From: Zygnema cylindricum
Taxonomy: Eukaryota; Streptophyta; Zygnematophyceae; Zygnematales; Zygnemataceae
Direction of reading: 5' to 3'
NCBI GenBank assembly: GCA_037447655.1
Contig: JBBHKE010003397.1
Span: forward strand, 62,001 to 126,000
Length of the DNA stretch: 64,000 bases
Positions within the stretch are counted from its first letter, which is position 1, and each line of letters begins with the position of its first letter. Below the pieces are notes generated by a model. It did no database searches. It was not told the DNA's origin and saw only the letters and a program-made list of their open reading frames with translations. Both the position numbers and the translations under genes were made by a program. Positions 26,823 to 37,958 of the stretch are shown one piece after another.

Positions 26823-26985
26823 GAGGTCATCGAGGAGGAGGAAATGAGAGGAAAGGAGAAGGAACAAGCAGCAGAAGTGATGGAATGGAACAAAGCCCAA
26901 CAACTGATCAAAAACTTCCTCAGTCAAACCATTAGGAATCTTTTCAGTCATCTGGACATCATAATGTATTACCGCTCATCAAAAA
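26823..26985 (+). pseudogene. short coding-like remnant, possibly retroelement gag
   Basis: One plus-strand frame reads VIEEEEMRGKEKEQAAEVME and then a helical stretch including WNKAQQLIKNFLS. It runs from the 163-bp block unique to copy 2 into sequence shared by both copies. A charged helical frame with a Trp-Asn motif vaguely resembles copia gag N-terminal domains. If it is a real remnant, copy 1 suffered a deletion rather than copy 2 an insertion. Weak evidence. Confidence 0.3.
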
Positions 26986-27374
26986 TTGGCTTTTGACTCT
27001 GGACGCAAGGGACCATCTTGTTTCGAGAGCAGATCAGGGGACAGCCGCATAGCGCCTGATACATGCTTTACGAGTGTCTTAACCTGTAATTCTGAAGTGC
27101 GAAAATATGCGTCCAAGTGTTACTATGAATTGAGGAAGCGATTTTCCCTTTGGAGCAGCTGTTATGTCGGTAATATTTGATAAAAACAATATATGTTTAT
27201 ATAACTTCACTTTTAAGCCTTAATTGCAGCTACTCCCTTACTTTCACGGTTATCTTTATTAAAGAACCCATCTAATTAAAGAGGTCGAGTGAAAGACAAA
27301 CTGAAAGTGACAATGAAACATCAATGGCAAAACTTGCATGTCACAAGAAAACAAAAAGGCACAACCTAAAAAGC

Positions 27375-27851
27375 TAACAAAAAACCAACAATTGAAAGAA
27401 AAGCAAAACAAAACGACGCCAGACCCAATAATCCTACCAGCTCTTAACAAACCATGGTTGAGCAGATTTGCACTGCCGTGCTTAATATTTATAGGTTTAT
27501 CATTGGTCATATCAACATTTAGTCGCCCAAATCGACCATTATTCCATCCAATATACATAAGTGATATTGAAAAAAAATAAAAAAAAATTGTACACTTAAA
27601 TCGCGATGTTTTCTTGGAGATTTTCAACTAAAGTTTTCATTGACATTTCAATTTATCATGGAATTTCAAACTAACCCAGGTTTTAACAAAAACAAAGTAA
27701 AGTCAAAACTTCAGATGATAAATGAAGCAACATAACCTGCCAAAAAAAAACTCAAAAAAAAAAAAAACACAAGCTGAAAATCCAAATTCATAAGTAACAA
27801 TAAGATTTAAAACCTACACAACCTACACAAGATCTAAGGTACAAACTACTC
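27375..27851. other. AT-rich gap before the lumenal-protein gene
   Basis: About 480 bp between the end of duplication copy 2 and the stop codon of the minus-strand gene. It should contain that gene's 3' UTR. No other feature is visible; A-runs at 27745-27770 are simple sequence. Confidence 0.4.
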
Positions 27852-30394
27852 TTAACTTTCATCATTGTCACTATTTTTATTACTACTTACGTTCGAAATT
27901 GGAGATTGCCCCAAAATCGGAGTCAAATAAATAGCCGCCGCTCCCCCTAAAAAGCCCACAAAGTTTTTTATCAAGGGAACCAAATCGTCCGTCCTCGTTG
28001 TGACCGGTAAAACTCCAAAGGACAAAAATAAGATTCCCCAAAGAGGCGAAAAAATAAGAATCCATTGCCAAGAAGATTCTATTCTTCCGGAAGGAGGAGT
28101 TCTCGCGGCAAATCCAAAAACGGTTCCTCCAACTATCGAAGTGGTCAAAGTTAAGAAGTACAATTCATCGACCAATCCCGGAACTTTAGTACATCCGTCC
28201 GACTTTTCTAAACATTCGGTTATCGCACCGACCGTTTTTGAAAGAACTTGAAACTCTCCTTCTTCCGCGACAAAAAATTGGTTTCCGTACCTATTTACTC
28301 GACGAACAAAAACAAACTTGCCAAAATGAATACAACTACAAAAAAAAAAATGAGATTCCAATTGCGGTGTTCAGTGGTTTCAAAACTAATAAACAGCGAT
28401 TTTCTTTGAATTTAGTTTTAACGCATGAAAATCTGGGTTTCATAAACAGAAAAAAATCAAAGTTTTGATTTCGTGTGTTGGGTTTCATAAGCTGTTGCTT
28501 GATTTATTTACGGCTTTCATTTCTAAAATTTTGAATTATTGAGGATAGGAATGGAGAGGCAATAAAAACTGTTATCGCTACCATTTTCCTTACTATCAAT
28601 AAAGTCAGTTTGGGGTTTAACGTTTAAGGCTTTAGAGCATATTTAAATGGCTTTAACGCTGAGTTGCAAAAATGATGAGTTACCGTAATGTGATATGAGC
28701 TTTCATATTTGAAATTGTACCCGAATACGTGTGAATTAGCAATATTGAGAGAATTATAAATTGTTTAAAAATAATCGGTTAATTTGGTTGATTGTGAAAA
28801 ATCATAAAACAACCTCTTCCGGTATTCCCCCGAGTGCTTTCAAGAATTAATGATACCAATTTTGTAAAAAGGTTTAAGGAAAAATAAATATTAACATAGA
28901 AATATCAACTCTCACCTGGACTGAAGTTCCAGGAAAAATTGTCGTGGCAATTTTGTTCGAACTCGATCTCCGGTGTTGAAATTTAAAACATTCGGAGAAG
29001 AAAGATCTTCGATTACAATAATGGTATTCTCATCCGGCTGTTTTTTTTTTTTTGTTACAATTTACCAACCTTCCACGAAGATTCACAAAATCAGTCGCAG
29101 AAACAAAAGTGAGCAGGCTTTCGGTAAATAAGATTTACAAACACAGGTATGGGAAAAGAATTCATTAAGGTACTACCAAATTAGGGTATTGATTTCCACA
29201 AAATAAACATAATAGTTGGAATCTAATTAAGCACAAGTACTAATTAATTAAATGCATTAATATGACTTGCACTTTAAATGATTGTAAATAATGAAGTTGT
29301 TTGCTTCACATGCAAGGGAGAAAGGGAGACAGAAAGGGGGAGAGAGTGGGCCAAGGAGGGAGGAGAGGGAGACGGAGAGAGAGAGAGAGAAAGCAGGAGA
29401 GAGAGAGACAGAGAGAGGAACACAGAGAGAGAGAGAGAAAGGAAATTGACAGAGAGAGAGGGAGAAAGAGAGAAAGAGAAAAGAAAGGGACAGAGAGTGT
29501 GAAGGAGAGAGAGAAAGAGAAAAAAAAAAGAGACAGAGACAGAGAGAGAGGGGGAGGGTCAAGTGAAGGTTTTCCAGTGCTCACATTCCAAAGGTCCCTC
29601 AGCTGGTTGCCAGCTGGCCCTGCGTTCCCAACGCCACGTGTCAGCACACGGAGCCGCCAGCCTGTCTCCCCCTCTAGTGCCCTAATCTGCTGACTCAGTG
29701 ACGTCAGCCTGGCTTCCGTCAGCATCCGGGCGGAATCTACGACGACGACAGCTGGCGCCTCCTGGAGGACGTCCGAGTCAGACAAAAAAAGGACGGGACC
29801 GCCGGAATCCATGGCTGACACCGAATTTAGAGTGGATAGCGACCTCGACTCCATGGCCAGGGCGGGGGAAGGGAGAGAAGACAGGAGGCCCAAAGTGAGG
29901 AGTGTGACGGTTGTCACAACTGCCATGGCTGAAATGTGCGAGAGAGAGCGCTCCAGAAATCCTGCTTCGGATATCGGCGATATGGGAGGGAGAGAATCGG
30001 AGATATCGGCGATATTGGGAATGGCAAAGGCAGGGAGGAGCTTCAGAAAGGGAGAGGGATAGGAAGGTAGGGTTTCATGGGGGGGGGAGGGAGAGGATAA
30101 TTGGGAGGGTGAAGCGGGAGAGGGGGAGGGAGAGGAGGCGGAAGAGGGATAAGAAGAGGGAGGGAAGCGAAGGAATTCACGGCTGACCTTGGTTTCGACA
30201 GAGGGGAGGCGAGAGAGTGGTAGGAGAGTGCCACGTGGCAGCCTAGACTGGCGGAGGGGAGCTGTGGGAGAGCTGGAGAGCGAGAGGTCGTACGGAGAGT
30301 GTACGGACGGCAGACAACTTTTCGGGCATCGTTGCCCACGGGCAGTGCCAGAGCAAATGATGACGTCAGCAAATACAGATGTGAGAGAAGCCAT
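27852..30394 (-). CDS. thylakoid-lumen 15 kDa-like protein with C-terminal membrane segments
   Basis: Three minus-strand exons, 30394-29585, 29037-28916 and 28290-27852, join in phase into 456 residues. Residues 205-346 resemble the Arabidopsis thylakoid lumenal 15.0 kDa protein (At5g52970 type, a TPM-related domain): ETGWRLRVLTRG, then LRDLWNPDENTIIVIEDL, NVLNFNTGDRVR and RYGNQFF. The N-terminus is very long and Ser/Pro-rich. At about 156-180 a hydrophobic stretch ends SPALA|M, a typical thylakoid-transfer signal with an Ala-X-Ala cleavage site, so a bipartite transit sequence is likely. Residues 350-440 form two or three hydrophobic segments, which suggests that the lumenal domain stays membrane-bound. 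The start ATG is the first in a long open frame and could be further downstream. The gene is divergent from the O-fucosyltransferase-like gene. The role is unknown; photosystem maintenance is the usual guess for lumen TPM proteins. Confidence 0.82.
29305..29565. repeat. GA repeat in intron 1 of the lumenal-protein gene
   Basis: About 260 bp of imperfect (GA)n with GGGA interruptions on the plus strand, so (CT)n on the sense strand of the gene. It lies at the 5' side of intron 1, about 20 bp from the donor. Confidence 0.95.
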
Positions 30395-30549
30395 GCTAAA
30401 GCGACACGTGGCAGAGGGACATTGAAGGGAAGACGACTGAGGCGAGCTTGGGAGCGCGCGCGAGAGAGAGAGAAGGAGAGAGAGCGAGGGAGAGAGAGAG
30501 AGAGAGCGAGGGAGAGAGAGAGAGCGAGAGAGAGAGAGGGAGAGAGAGA

Positions 30550-30591
<42 letters not shown>

Positions 30592-30627
30592 GAGGGAGAG
30601 AGAGAGAGCGAGAGAGAGAGAGAGGGG

Positions 30628-30661
<34 letters not shown>

Positions 30662-30967
30662 GCGAGGGAGAGAGAGAGAGCGAGAGAGAGAGAAGGAGAG
30701 AGAGCGAGGGAGAGAGAGAGAGCGAGAGAGAGAGAAGGAGAGAGAGCGAGGGAGAGAGAGAGAGCGAGAGAGAGAGAAGGAGAGAGAGCGATTTTAACTG
30801 CTCCGTACATCTCTATATGATGCTTTCCGTATATTGTACGGTCCGTACAATCATTGTTGCGACCGACCGTCAAACGTATTTCTGTCACAGTTTTTGACAC
30901 GTGTCATCGCCCTGCTTGGATTCGCTTCTCTTTCCAACCGTCGCCTGCCAGCTGGCGTTGAGCGGCC
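30395..30967. promoter_or_regulatory. divergent intergenic region with 330-bp GA tract
   Basis: The 573 bp between two divergent start codons must serve both genes. Positions 30462-30791 are almost pure GAGAGA with GCGA and GGGA steps. Plant GAGA sequences bind BBR/BPC factors, which makes a regulatory role possible. The sequence ACACGTGTCA, a G-box/ABRE-like site, lies at 30898-30907. If the O-fucosyltransferase-like gene starts elsewhere, the interval changes. Confidence 0.5.
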
Positions 30968-33900
30968 ATGGTAACTCCATGGCTTCCTGTCGCTTTCCTG
31001 GTCCGTACAGCGTGGCTTTCCTTGGTGCTGACACGTGGCATGGGAGGAAATGTGGCGGAGGGCGGCCATGGTTGCGGAGAGGGACAGCTGGCGGAGCATT
31101 CGAGCGGGTACAATCCTGGTGAGGAAAACGACAACGCTTTTAAACTTTTTTTTTGTTTGTTTTTGTTTTTGTTTTTGTTTTTGTTTTTGTTTTTTGAAGT
31201 TTAGATTCAGCAATGTCGTTGCCTCAGTTTTGTATTGTTGTAGGGAGGGGAAGGGAGAGAGGTCTGGGGACTTCTCTGAAGTTCCCTCCTTCCTCTCTCC
31301 CTCCCTCCCGCTTCCTCCCACTCCCCCCCCCCCCCCTCCCTCTCCTCCCTTCCCTTTTTCTTTTCCATTCTCACCTCTTCCCCCCCTTCCCCCCCTCCTC
31401 CCTTCTTCCTCTCCCTCTCCCAGAGACCATGAATTCCGGAAGTTTCTTGGCAGTTTCTCGAATTTCGGAACAACTCACTAAAGCTCGTCTCCATTTTGGC
31501 GAAATTATGGCTTTTTCGAAAAAGACAAACCGTACTTTGGTGCTTCCGCCATGTGGCGACAGCCATATCGCTTCCGATTTCCGAAACAGTTTTCCGCTTT
31601 GTACTTATTTCGATTTGGAGGCCATCGGAAAGTACGTCCCGTGGGTCTCCGCATTGTACTTTTTTGAAAAAATCTTCCGATCGGATCTCGAAAAGTGGAA
31701 CAGTTTGGCGGTTATTGTACGGAAACGAGATTCTCCGTGCGAAACGGTCAGTTCGTTTTTTTGTTTTTTTTTTTTTTTTTTTTTTTTTCGTTTTTTGTTG
31801 TTTTTTTTTTTGTTTTTTTTTTTTTTTTTTTTTCGACGTTTTTTTTTGAAGTTTTTAAGTTTTTTTGTTGTGGTTTAATGTAATGTGGTTTGATTTGGTT
31901 CGTATTTTATTTTTATTTTTTTCATTTGGCTGGTGTTTTTAAATGAAATGTGGAAAAAAAACAAGGAAATGTTTTGCAAGAAATATATTTTGCTTCCTTA
32001 TTTTTCAATTACCATTTGTTTAATGAATCTTTCACTATTAAAAAATTTAAATATTAGATTTATCACTCGATAGGTTTATGCGAAATAAATAACTTTATTA
32101 CTTTTTTTGTACTTTCTTGACCTATTAGTTAAGTTTATCTATTAAAAATTTCGTTTTGAAGTGTTTAATTATTTGTTATTTATTGTTTTTTTTTCTTTTT
32201 TTTACTGCTAATTTTCTCACGATTTAATCGTCCCAAATTTAATAAATTTTGGGTTTTTGACCTTTCTATTTTTGCCTATTCTTAGAGCAATCTCACCCTA
32301 ATTTTCTACAAATACAAAGTTTATTCTATTACTTTTTGTTTTTAGTAATTTATCCTCTCCAAATCCGAATTAAAAATCTCGTTTTTTTTCTTCTACCCAA
32401 ATTAACTTTTTTCTCATTTCTTAAATTAAACTTTTTGACCATTCCCTTTACCTTACATTCTTATCTCCCTCTATCTTCCTCCCCCCCCCCCTCCCTCCCT
32501 CCCCCCCTCCCTCCCTCCCTCCCCCTTCCTCCATCTCCCTCCCTCCCTCTCCCTCCCTTCCTCTCCCTCCCTCCCTCCCCCTCCCTCCCTTTCCTTAACC
32601 TTCCCTTCTCTTCAGAAAATCGAAGCGTGCGAGTCCCTCCAGGGAGGGTGTCTCCGTACCCCTTTAAGGAACAAAATTCAGAAGCTAATAGTTAAATTGA
32701 CAATAGAGGATTTTCGTCCGCGGAGCCGTTTGTGTCTCTCCAATTGCCCTGTAAAACCCCATTTTCCGGTACCCGAAAAGGAAATAGTTAATGTGGGAAA
32801 GACCTTTAATGTCCTCGTTTTTTCAAAAACGAATCCGCATCCGTGTTTGCCGGTTGGAGAAGTCGAGGTACAGGGAATTCTTTTTTTTTTTTTTTTTTTT
32901 TTTTTAGAGGGTTTGTTTTTGGGTGTGGGAGTGGGAGTATCTTTCTCTCTCTATCTCTCTTTCTGTTTTTTTGTCTCTCCTCTCTCTTTCTCTTTCTCTC
33001 TCTCTTCTCTCTATCTCTCTCTCTCCTTCTCCCTCTCCCTCTCTCCTCGAGTGTTAAACATTTCAAGATTAAACTTCACTCAAGCTTTCTTTTTTCTTTC
33101 TCCTTTCCCTTCTCATCTTTTTCTATTTTTTTCCGTTCTTCTTCCTTCCTTTCTTTCTTCCTTTCTTTCTTTTTGTTTTTGTCCTCCTTCCCTTCGCTTC
33201 CCTTCCCTTCCTTTCCTTTTTTTGTCCTCCCAGGAAGCCCTCCATTTTTTACCGTATTCCAAAGAGTTGAAGGAAATCGCGAAAACTTTTGTAAAAAATA
33301 AGTTGGAGAAAAGTTTTCTGGCCATTCATTGGCGGATGGAAAAAATTGTCGTCGGGCAGTTTTCTCAAAAAAAACTTATGGAGTGCACGGAAAAGTTGAT
33401 CGAAAGAGCGAAACGAATCGTTAAAGATTTTAATCTTTTGCACGTTTTTGTTGCGACAGATGTCACACCGGAGGACGAGTGAGTTTTTGGACAAAAAGAA
33501 AATAGTGAAAAACAAAAACATAAAGAAAAGAAGACAAGAAGAAGAAGAAGAGAAAGAAAAGAAAAATGTTTCTTGTTTGGTTTTGATTTTTTTTATTTTT
33601 TTTTCTAAAGACAATGGAGGAACTAAATGGTGTTTTCTCTCCCTCTCCCTCTCTCTCTCCCTCTCCCTCACCCTCTCCCTCTCCCTCTCCCTCTCCCTCT
33701 CCCTCTCCCTCTCTTTTCTTGTCTTTTTCTCTCCCTCTCCCTCTCCCTCTTCCTCTCCCTCTCCCTCTCCCTCTCCCTCTCCCTCTCCCTCTCCCTCTCC
33801 CTCTCCTTCTCCCTCTCCCTCTCCCTCTCCTTCTCCCTCTCCCTCTCTCCCTCCCCCCCTACCAGAAAGCGGTCTGACTCTCTCTCGAGGCTGCCAGCGA

Positions 33901-35617
33901 TGCATCGAGAATGGCTTCTGGAGGCCATAAAGGTGCCTTGCTTTTGATTTCCCCCTCCTCTCCCTCCCCCCCCGCTTGTTGGAGTTAGTCTTTTATAGAA
34001 GCTTAGTCTCGTAATCTTAATCTCCCTCTCCGTCACTCTCTCACCGTCTCTCTCTCTCCGTCTCTCCCTCCGCCTCTCTCTCTCCGTCTCTCTCTCCGCC
34101 TCTCTCCACCTCTCTCTCCGCCTCTCTCTCCGCCTCTCTCTCCGCCTCTCTCTCTAATAACATTAACCTGCATTCTCTCCTTCATACAAATCCGTACTAC
34201 TTTTTATCTAAGTCGTTTCAGTTTTCCCTTTTTTTTTCTCTCTCGTGTGTCGACTCTACCATCTTGTTTTCTGATTTATCTTTTTTTATTTTATTTTATT
34301 CTCCTCCCTCCCTCCAACAAATCTCTCCTCTCCCTCTCCCTCTCCCTCTCCCTTCAAGTCCCGAGGGACCTTTTCCACCCTCTTAAGCTCTTTGGTCCCG
34401 AGGAGTCACTCTTGTCATATTCCCTTTACTTTCCGTCAATTTATCAATTTTATTGCACCCAAGACTCTTCTGTCGTTTAGTAACATCTCTCTGTTTTAAT
34501 ACCTCCTTTTTGTTTACGGCCATATCTCCTGGTTCAATGTCCCTCTCTCCCTCTCTCCCTCCCACTCTCCCTCCCTCTCTCTCTCCCTCCCTGTCTGCCT
34601 CTCTCCCTCTCTTTCTCTCTCCCTCTCTCCCTTCATCCCTCCCTCGCCTCCCTCTCTCCCTCCCTCCTTCCCCCCCATCCCTCCCTCCACCCTTCCCCGC
34701 TTCCCCCCTCCCTCCCTCCCTCCCTCCCTCCCTGCCTCCCTTTCCCTGCCTGCCTTCTTCTTGTTTGAACTCTGTTTTTTCACTATTTTTTTCATTTTTT
34801 AAATTGTTATATCTTTTTTTTTCTGTTTTCCTTTTGTTTAATCCTCCCCCTCTTCCTTTGTTTACCCCTCCCTCCCTCTCCCTCCGCCTCCCTCTCCCCC
34901 CCCCTCTTCTTTTTTGTTCTCCAGAAAGTCCACCGGGAACTGAATCCCGTCACATGGAACGGCCAAAATTCCGTAAATAATATTTCAGATTCTGGAATTC
35001 AGGTCCGATTTTTCTCCCTCTTTTTTTTTTTTTTTTTTTGGTGGAAGTTTATTGGTCGAAAAAAGTGTCGCTGAGTTATGTATTTATTTTTTATTTTTTT
35101 TTAAAACATTTTTTTCCCAATTTTACCAAAATAAATAAAATAAAAAACTGTTTTTTTTTTTAAATTCACAAAAAGTTAAAAAAAATAAATAAAAAAAATC
35201 TACATCTATTTTTGTTGATTTTTATTTATCTACTCATCTCCCTTCCCCTCACACCTCCGCCCTCCCCTCCTCTCTCCTCCCCTCCCCCCTCCCTCCCCTC
35301 ATTTTTCTTTTTTCTTTTTTCTTTTTTCTGCCCAACTCTCCCTCTCGTTTTTTTTTCACCTGCTCGTTTCCTTTTTACAAATCCAGGGCATCCTAGACAA
35401 ACTAGTTTCCGGGCAGGCCCAAAAATTTTTATACCCGCCCGCCCGATGTTCCGGAAGCCACGGATTTCGAATTTCTTCGTCTTTTAGTCGAGAAATTATA
35501 AATTTGAGAAATGCAAATAATTTTTTACCCGAAAGTAGTGAGGATTGGGAAAATGGGTATAACAAAATAAGGGATAGGGAGGGGTTGAATTCTTTTAGAT
35601 TTGGGCATAGGAGGTAA
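30968..35617 (+). CDS. O-fucosyltransferase-like protein
   Basis: Seven exons, 30968-31118, 31424-31746, 32616-32867, 33234-33478, 33866-33932, 34925-35002 and 35387-35617, join in phase into 448 residues. The N-terminal MVTPWLPVAFLVRTAWLSLV looks like a signal anchor or signal peptide for the secretory pathway. Exon 2 has the nucleotide-sugar-enzyme start motif FLAVSRISEQLTKARLHFGE followed by NRTLVLPP. Exon 4 has SFLAIHWRMEK (Arg276), matching the conserved H-x-R-x-E of GDP-fucose O-fucosyltransferases (PF10250). The last exon starts GILDKLVSGQAQKFL and includes CSGSHGFRISS, at the place of the C-terminal donor-site block. Most introns hold long CT/CCCTCT tracts that run into the acceptor. 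Exon 1 is the least certain: it was chosen by its signal sequence and matching phase. Confidence 0.8.
31285..31421 (+). repeat. pyrimidine tract ending at exon 2 acceptor
   Basis: Cs, CCTCC and CTTCC repeats for about 135 bp run directly into the CAG acceptor at 31421-31423 of the O-fucosyltransferase-like gene. It is far longer than a normal plant polypyrimidine tract. Confidence 0.85.
31755..31866 (+). repeat. poly-T tract in intron 2
   Basis: About 110 bp of T with scattered G and C, starting ten bases after the exon 2 donor. T-rich DNA continues to about 32,400. No coding content is seen. Confidence 0.85.
32468..32612 (+). repeat. CCCTCC tract ending at exon 3 acceptor
   Basis: About 140 bp of CCCTCC and CTCCCT repeats immediately before the AG at 32614-32615 of the O-fucosyltransferase-like gene. 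Confidence 0.85.
33636..33863 (+). repeat. (CCCTCT)n hexamer tract ending at exon 5 acceptor
   Basis: About 35 hexamers of CCCTCT, some CTTCTC variants, broken once by TTTTCTTG, run into the acceptor at 33864-33865. It is not the plant telomere repeat CCCTAAA. The complementary strand is GGGAGA-rich and could form G-quadruplex or triplex structures. Confidence 0.9.
34020..34923 (+). repeat. CT-rich tracts in intron 5
   Basis: Three separate blocks of CT repeats: 34020-34155 (units like CTCTCTCCGC), 34540-34745 (CCCTCC/CTCTCC) and 34845-34924, the last adjoining the exon 6 acceptor. Between them lies T-rich unique DNA. Confidence 0.85.
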
Positions 35618-36148
35618 GAGGGAGAGGGAGAGAGGGAGGGAGGGAGGGAGGGAGGGAGGTAGAGGGAAGGAAGGGAATAGGGAGAAAGCGCTTTTTTTTT
35701 CTTTTTTCTTTTTTTTTTCTTTGCTTGTCGTAATTTTTGTCTCAGAAAAATTTTGTTCTTTAATTTATATTTTTGTTAGGAGGTTCAAAATTTTGCTTAA
35801 ATGTTCAATTTTTATAGATATTTTTATTTTTGTATATAAGTTTTTGGTTTACTTTTATGCATTCTTTTGTAATAATTTTATGTATTTAAGGTCAAATGCT
35901 TAAAGAAAAATATTTTTCCCTGAAAATTATTTTTTTGTGTGTTTCTTTGTTTATTTCTTTCTCTCTCTTTTTACGCGTTTCTATGTTTATTTGTTCATTT
36001 ATTTACTTGTTTACTTATCAATTTATCTGTTAACTATTTTTTTAATTGTTTAGCGATTTACTTATTTGTTTATCTATTTATTTATTTATTGTTGACTTAC
36101 TTATTAATTTACTTATTTAATTATTTATTTATTTCATTTATATTTTTT

Positions 36149-36210
<62 letters not shown>

Positions 36211-37958
36211 CTTTTTTAAATGAGATTTTGTAGCTGCTTCTACGTATGTTTTTTTTTCCAAAAAATAATTGCTTTCATTCCTCCCTTCCCTCCTTTCCTT
36301 TTTGTATTTTTTTTTATTTATTTTTTTTCCTTGTGGATACATTTTCTTCGGAGCCTTCACAACTATAATGGAAAGGTTTTAAACAGGCTCAATCGTGTTT
36401 AAACATGGTCTAAACAGGGCTTAAACGGGTCTTGATGGGCGACACATTCTCGTTTTTTTGTTTTTTTCTTTTGTTCAATCCACGTCTCAAAATAGTCTAT
36501 ATGTATATGTATGTGTATATATAATGTGCTGATGCCTCAAGGAGCATTTCCAAAGGAAAGAGAATGGGAAAGAGGGGATGTATACTCGGAAAATGAGCAA
36601 ATATGTGATTTACACTCTATTGGAGCCATGAATGTGTTTTTTGTACTTGGCAATCCGTCGACAGGACAATGTTGATGGCATATTTGCTATTTAAAGTTGT
36701 TATTTTGACCTCATTACGTAGTAAATTTGTGAAGTGTCTCCAACATCATATAAATTCTAAACAATGTCAAGATACTTTTTGGTTTTTAGTTATATAATGA
36801 AAAATTCTTTTGAAAGGTCAGCACACATGGGTATGGCACTTGGGATCATTTTCAAAATTCATGTTGTAACACATGCGAGAGGTGAAAATTTTACAACATT
36901 GATGTTGCACGTTGACTCTTGATTTGGAGTTAGTTTCACATATTGGGGAAATGACTAATTTTTGTCAAGAAAGGATGTACTTGCAATTCTCACAGACCAA
37001 TTAATGATTTCAGTTTTAACTGTGGTTTTATGTAAAACCATGCTCTGCGTCTTCTGCATATTTATCCACATTTTTCAGATAGATCTGGAGAAGGGTTGAA
37101 ACCCATCATATATCTGTTCTTGCCCCATTAAAGCGAGTCTAAGAACAAATGGCAAACCATTGTTGTTCACACCATTGTGACAGCATTCAGTAGATCAGGC
37201 GTTTTGAATAGGACAGTAATTTTATTTCTGAGTTAGTTACTAGAAAAAACTAACTTCCTACTAATACTTAAAAAATTATCTTTAGTAAATGTGCAGATGT
37301 TGTTACATTGTATAGCATATTCCTTCCTTATTTCCAATTTTCAGAGAATGCACAAGAGAATTTCCATCCGAAGATTTGTTTCCTTTCTTTCTTTTTTCTT
37401 TTCGACTTTAGAAAAAATCTTCCTTTGTCGATTAGAAGTCTTTTATTTCCACCCTAATTCACAATGTATGACATCCCCAACATAATTCAAGTCAAAAGGT
37501 CCTTGGGTTCCTTACAGCATGCACTTAGGTTATATCATAATGTTATTATTGATTAAATGGTGTTACAATTAGTCTCCAAACAGAATCATTTCACCAAAAA
37601 AAGAGAAAAATAGAAGAAATAAAAGTACAGAGACAATCAGAAAGTGACATCTTTTCATATGTATTTCAGCTATTAGGGTACAGGCGTGTCCCCTAAATCA
37701 AAATGTTCCAAGACAACAAAAGCCTCTCGGATCTACACCTTCATGCCTGAAGTCGGAAAGAAACTAAATACACCTTATTCCACTCTATTTCACATACACC
37801 TTTTTATACACTTTACATTATATTCACCACTGCACATACAACTAGCTTCTGAAATCCAGACTCCTGCCATTTCTCTCCCTCACTTCCGCCGTTTTTCTCC
37901 CTCGGACCAATACTTTCTTAAAAACACGGACAGACAAACTCCTTCCTTCAACAGTTTT
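35618..37958. other. intergenic region, convergent genes
   Basis: About 2.3 kb between the stop codons of two convergent genes. A GGGA/GAGG tract at 35611-35670 starts over the first stop. T-rich DNA follows, a TA microsatellite at 36155-36207, then unique AT-rich sequence without a credible gene. The TA run may act as a hairpin or matrix-attachment-like site, but nothing proves this. Confidence 0.5.
36155..36207. repeat. (TA)n microsatellite
   Basis: About 26 uninterrupted TA dinucleotides, preceded by a TTTA-rich stretch. Confidence 0.97.

Larger units (their letters stand above)
25125..27374. repeat. segmental duplication, copy 2
   Basis: Second copy of 18297-20377 in the same orientation. 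It carries 163 bp (26760-26922) absent from copy 1. It ends at 27374, where it joins AT-rich DNA unrelated to the copia element. Confidence 0.9.

Noticed and set aside
28880-29560. Independent small gene in the lumenal-protein intron region
   Set aside because: The only conserved part, 28916-29037, fits in phase as exon 2 of that gene; the rest is GA repeat and AT-rich intron.
30043-30900. Long Ser/Leu frame and Glu/Arg frames across 30.3-30.9 kb
   Set aside because: Artefacts of the GAGAGA repeat; the gene on this strand is supported only from 30394 downstream.
33636-33863. Interstitial telomere repeat
   Set aside because: The unit is CCCTCT, not the plant CCCTAAA (or CCCTAA), and it sits in an intron as part of a CT-rich tract.
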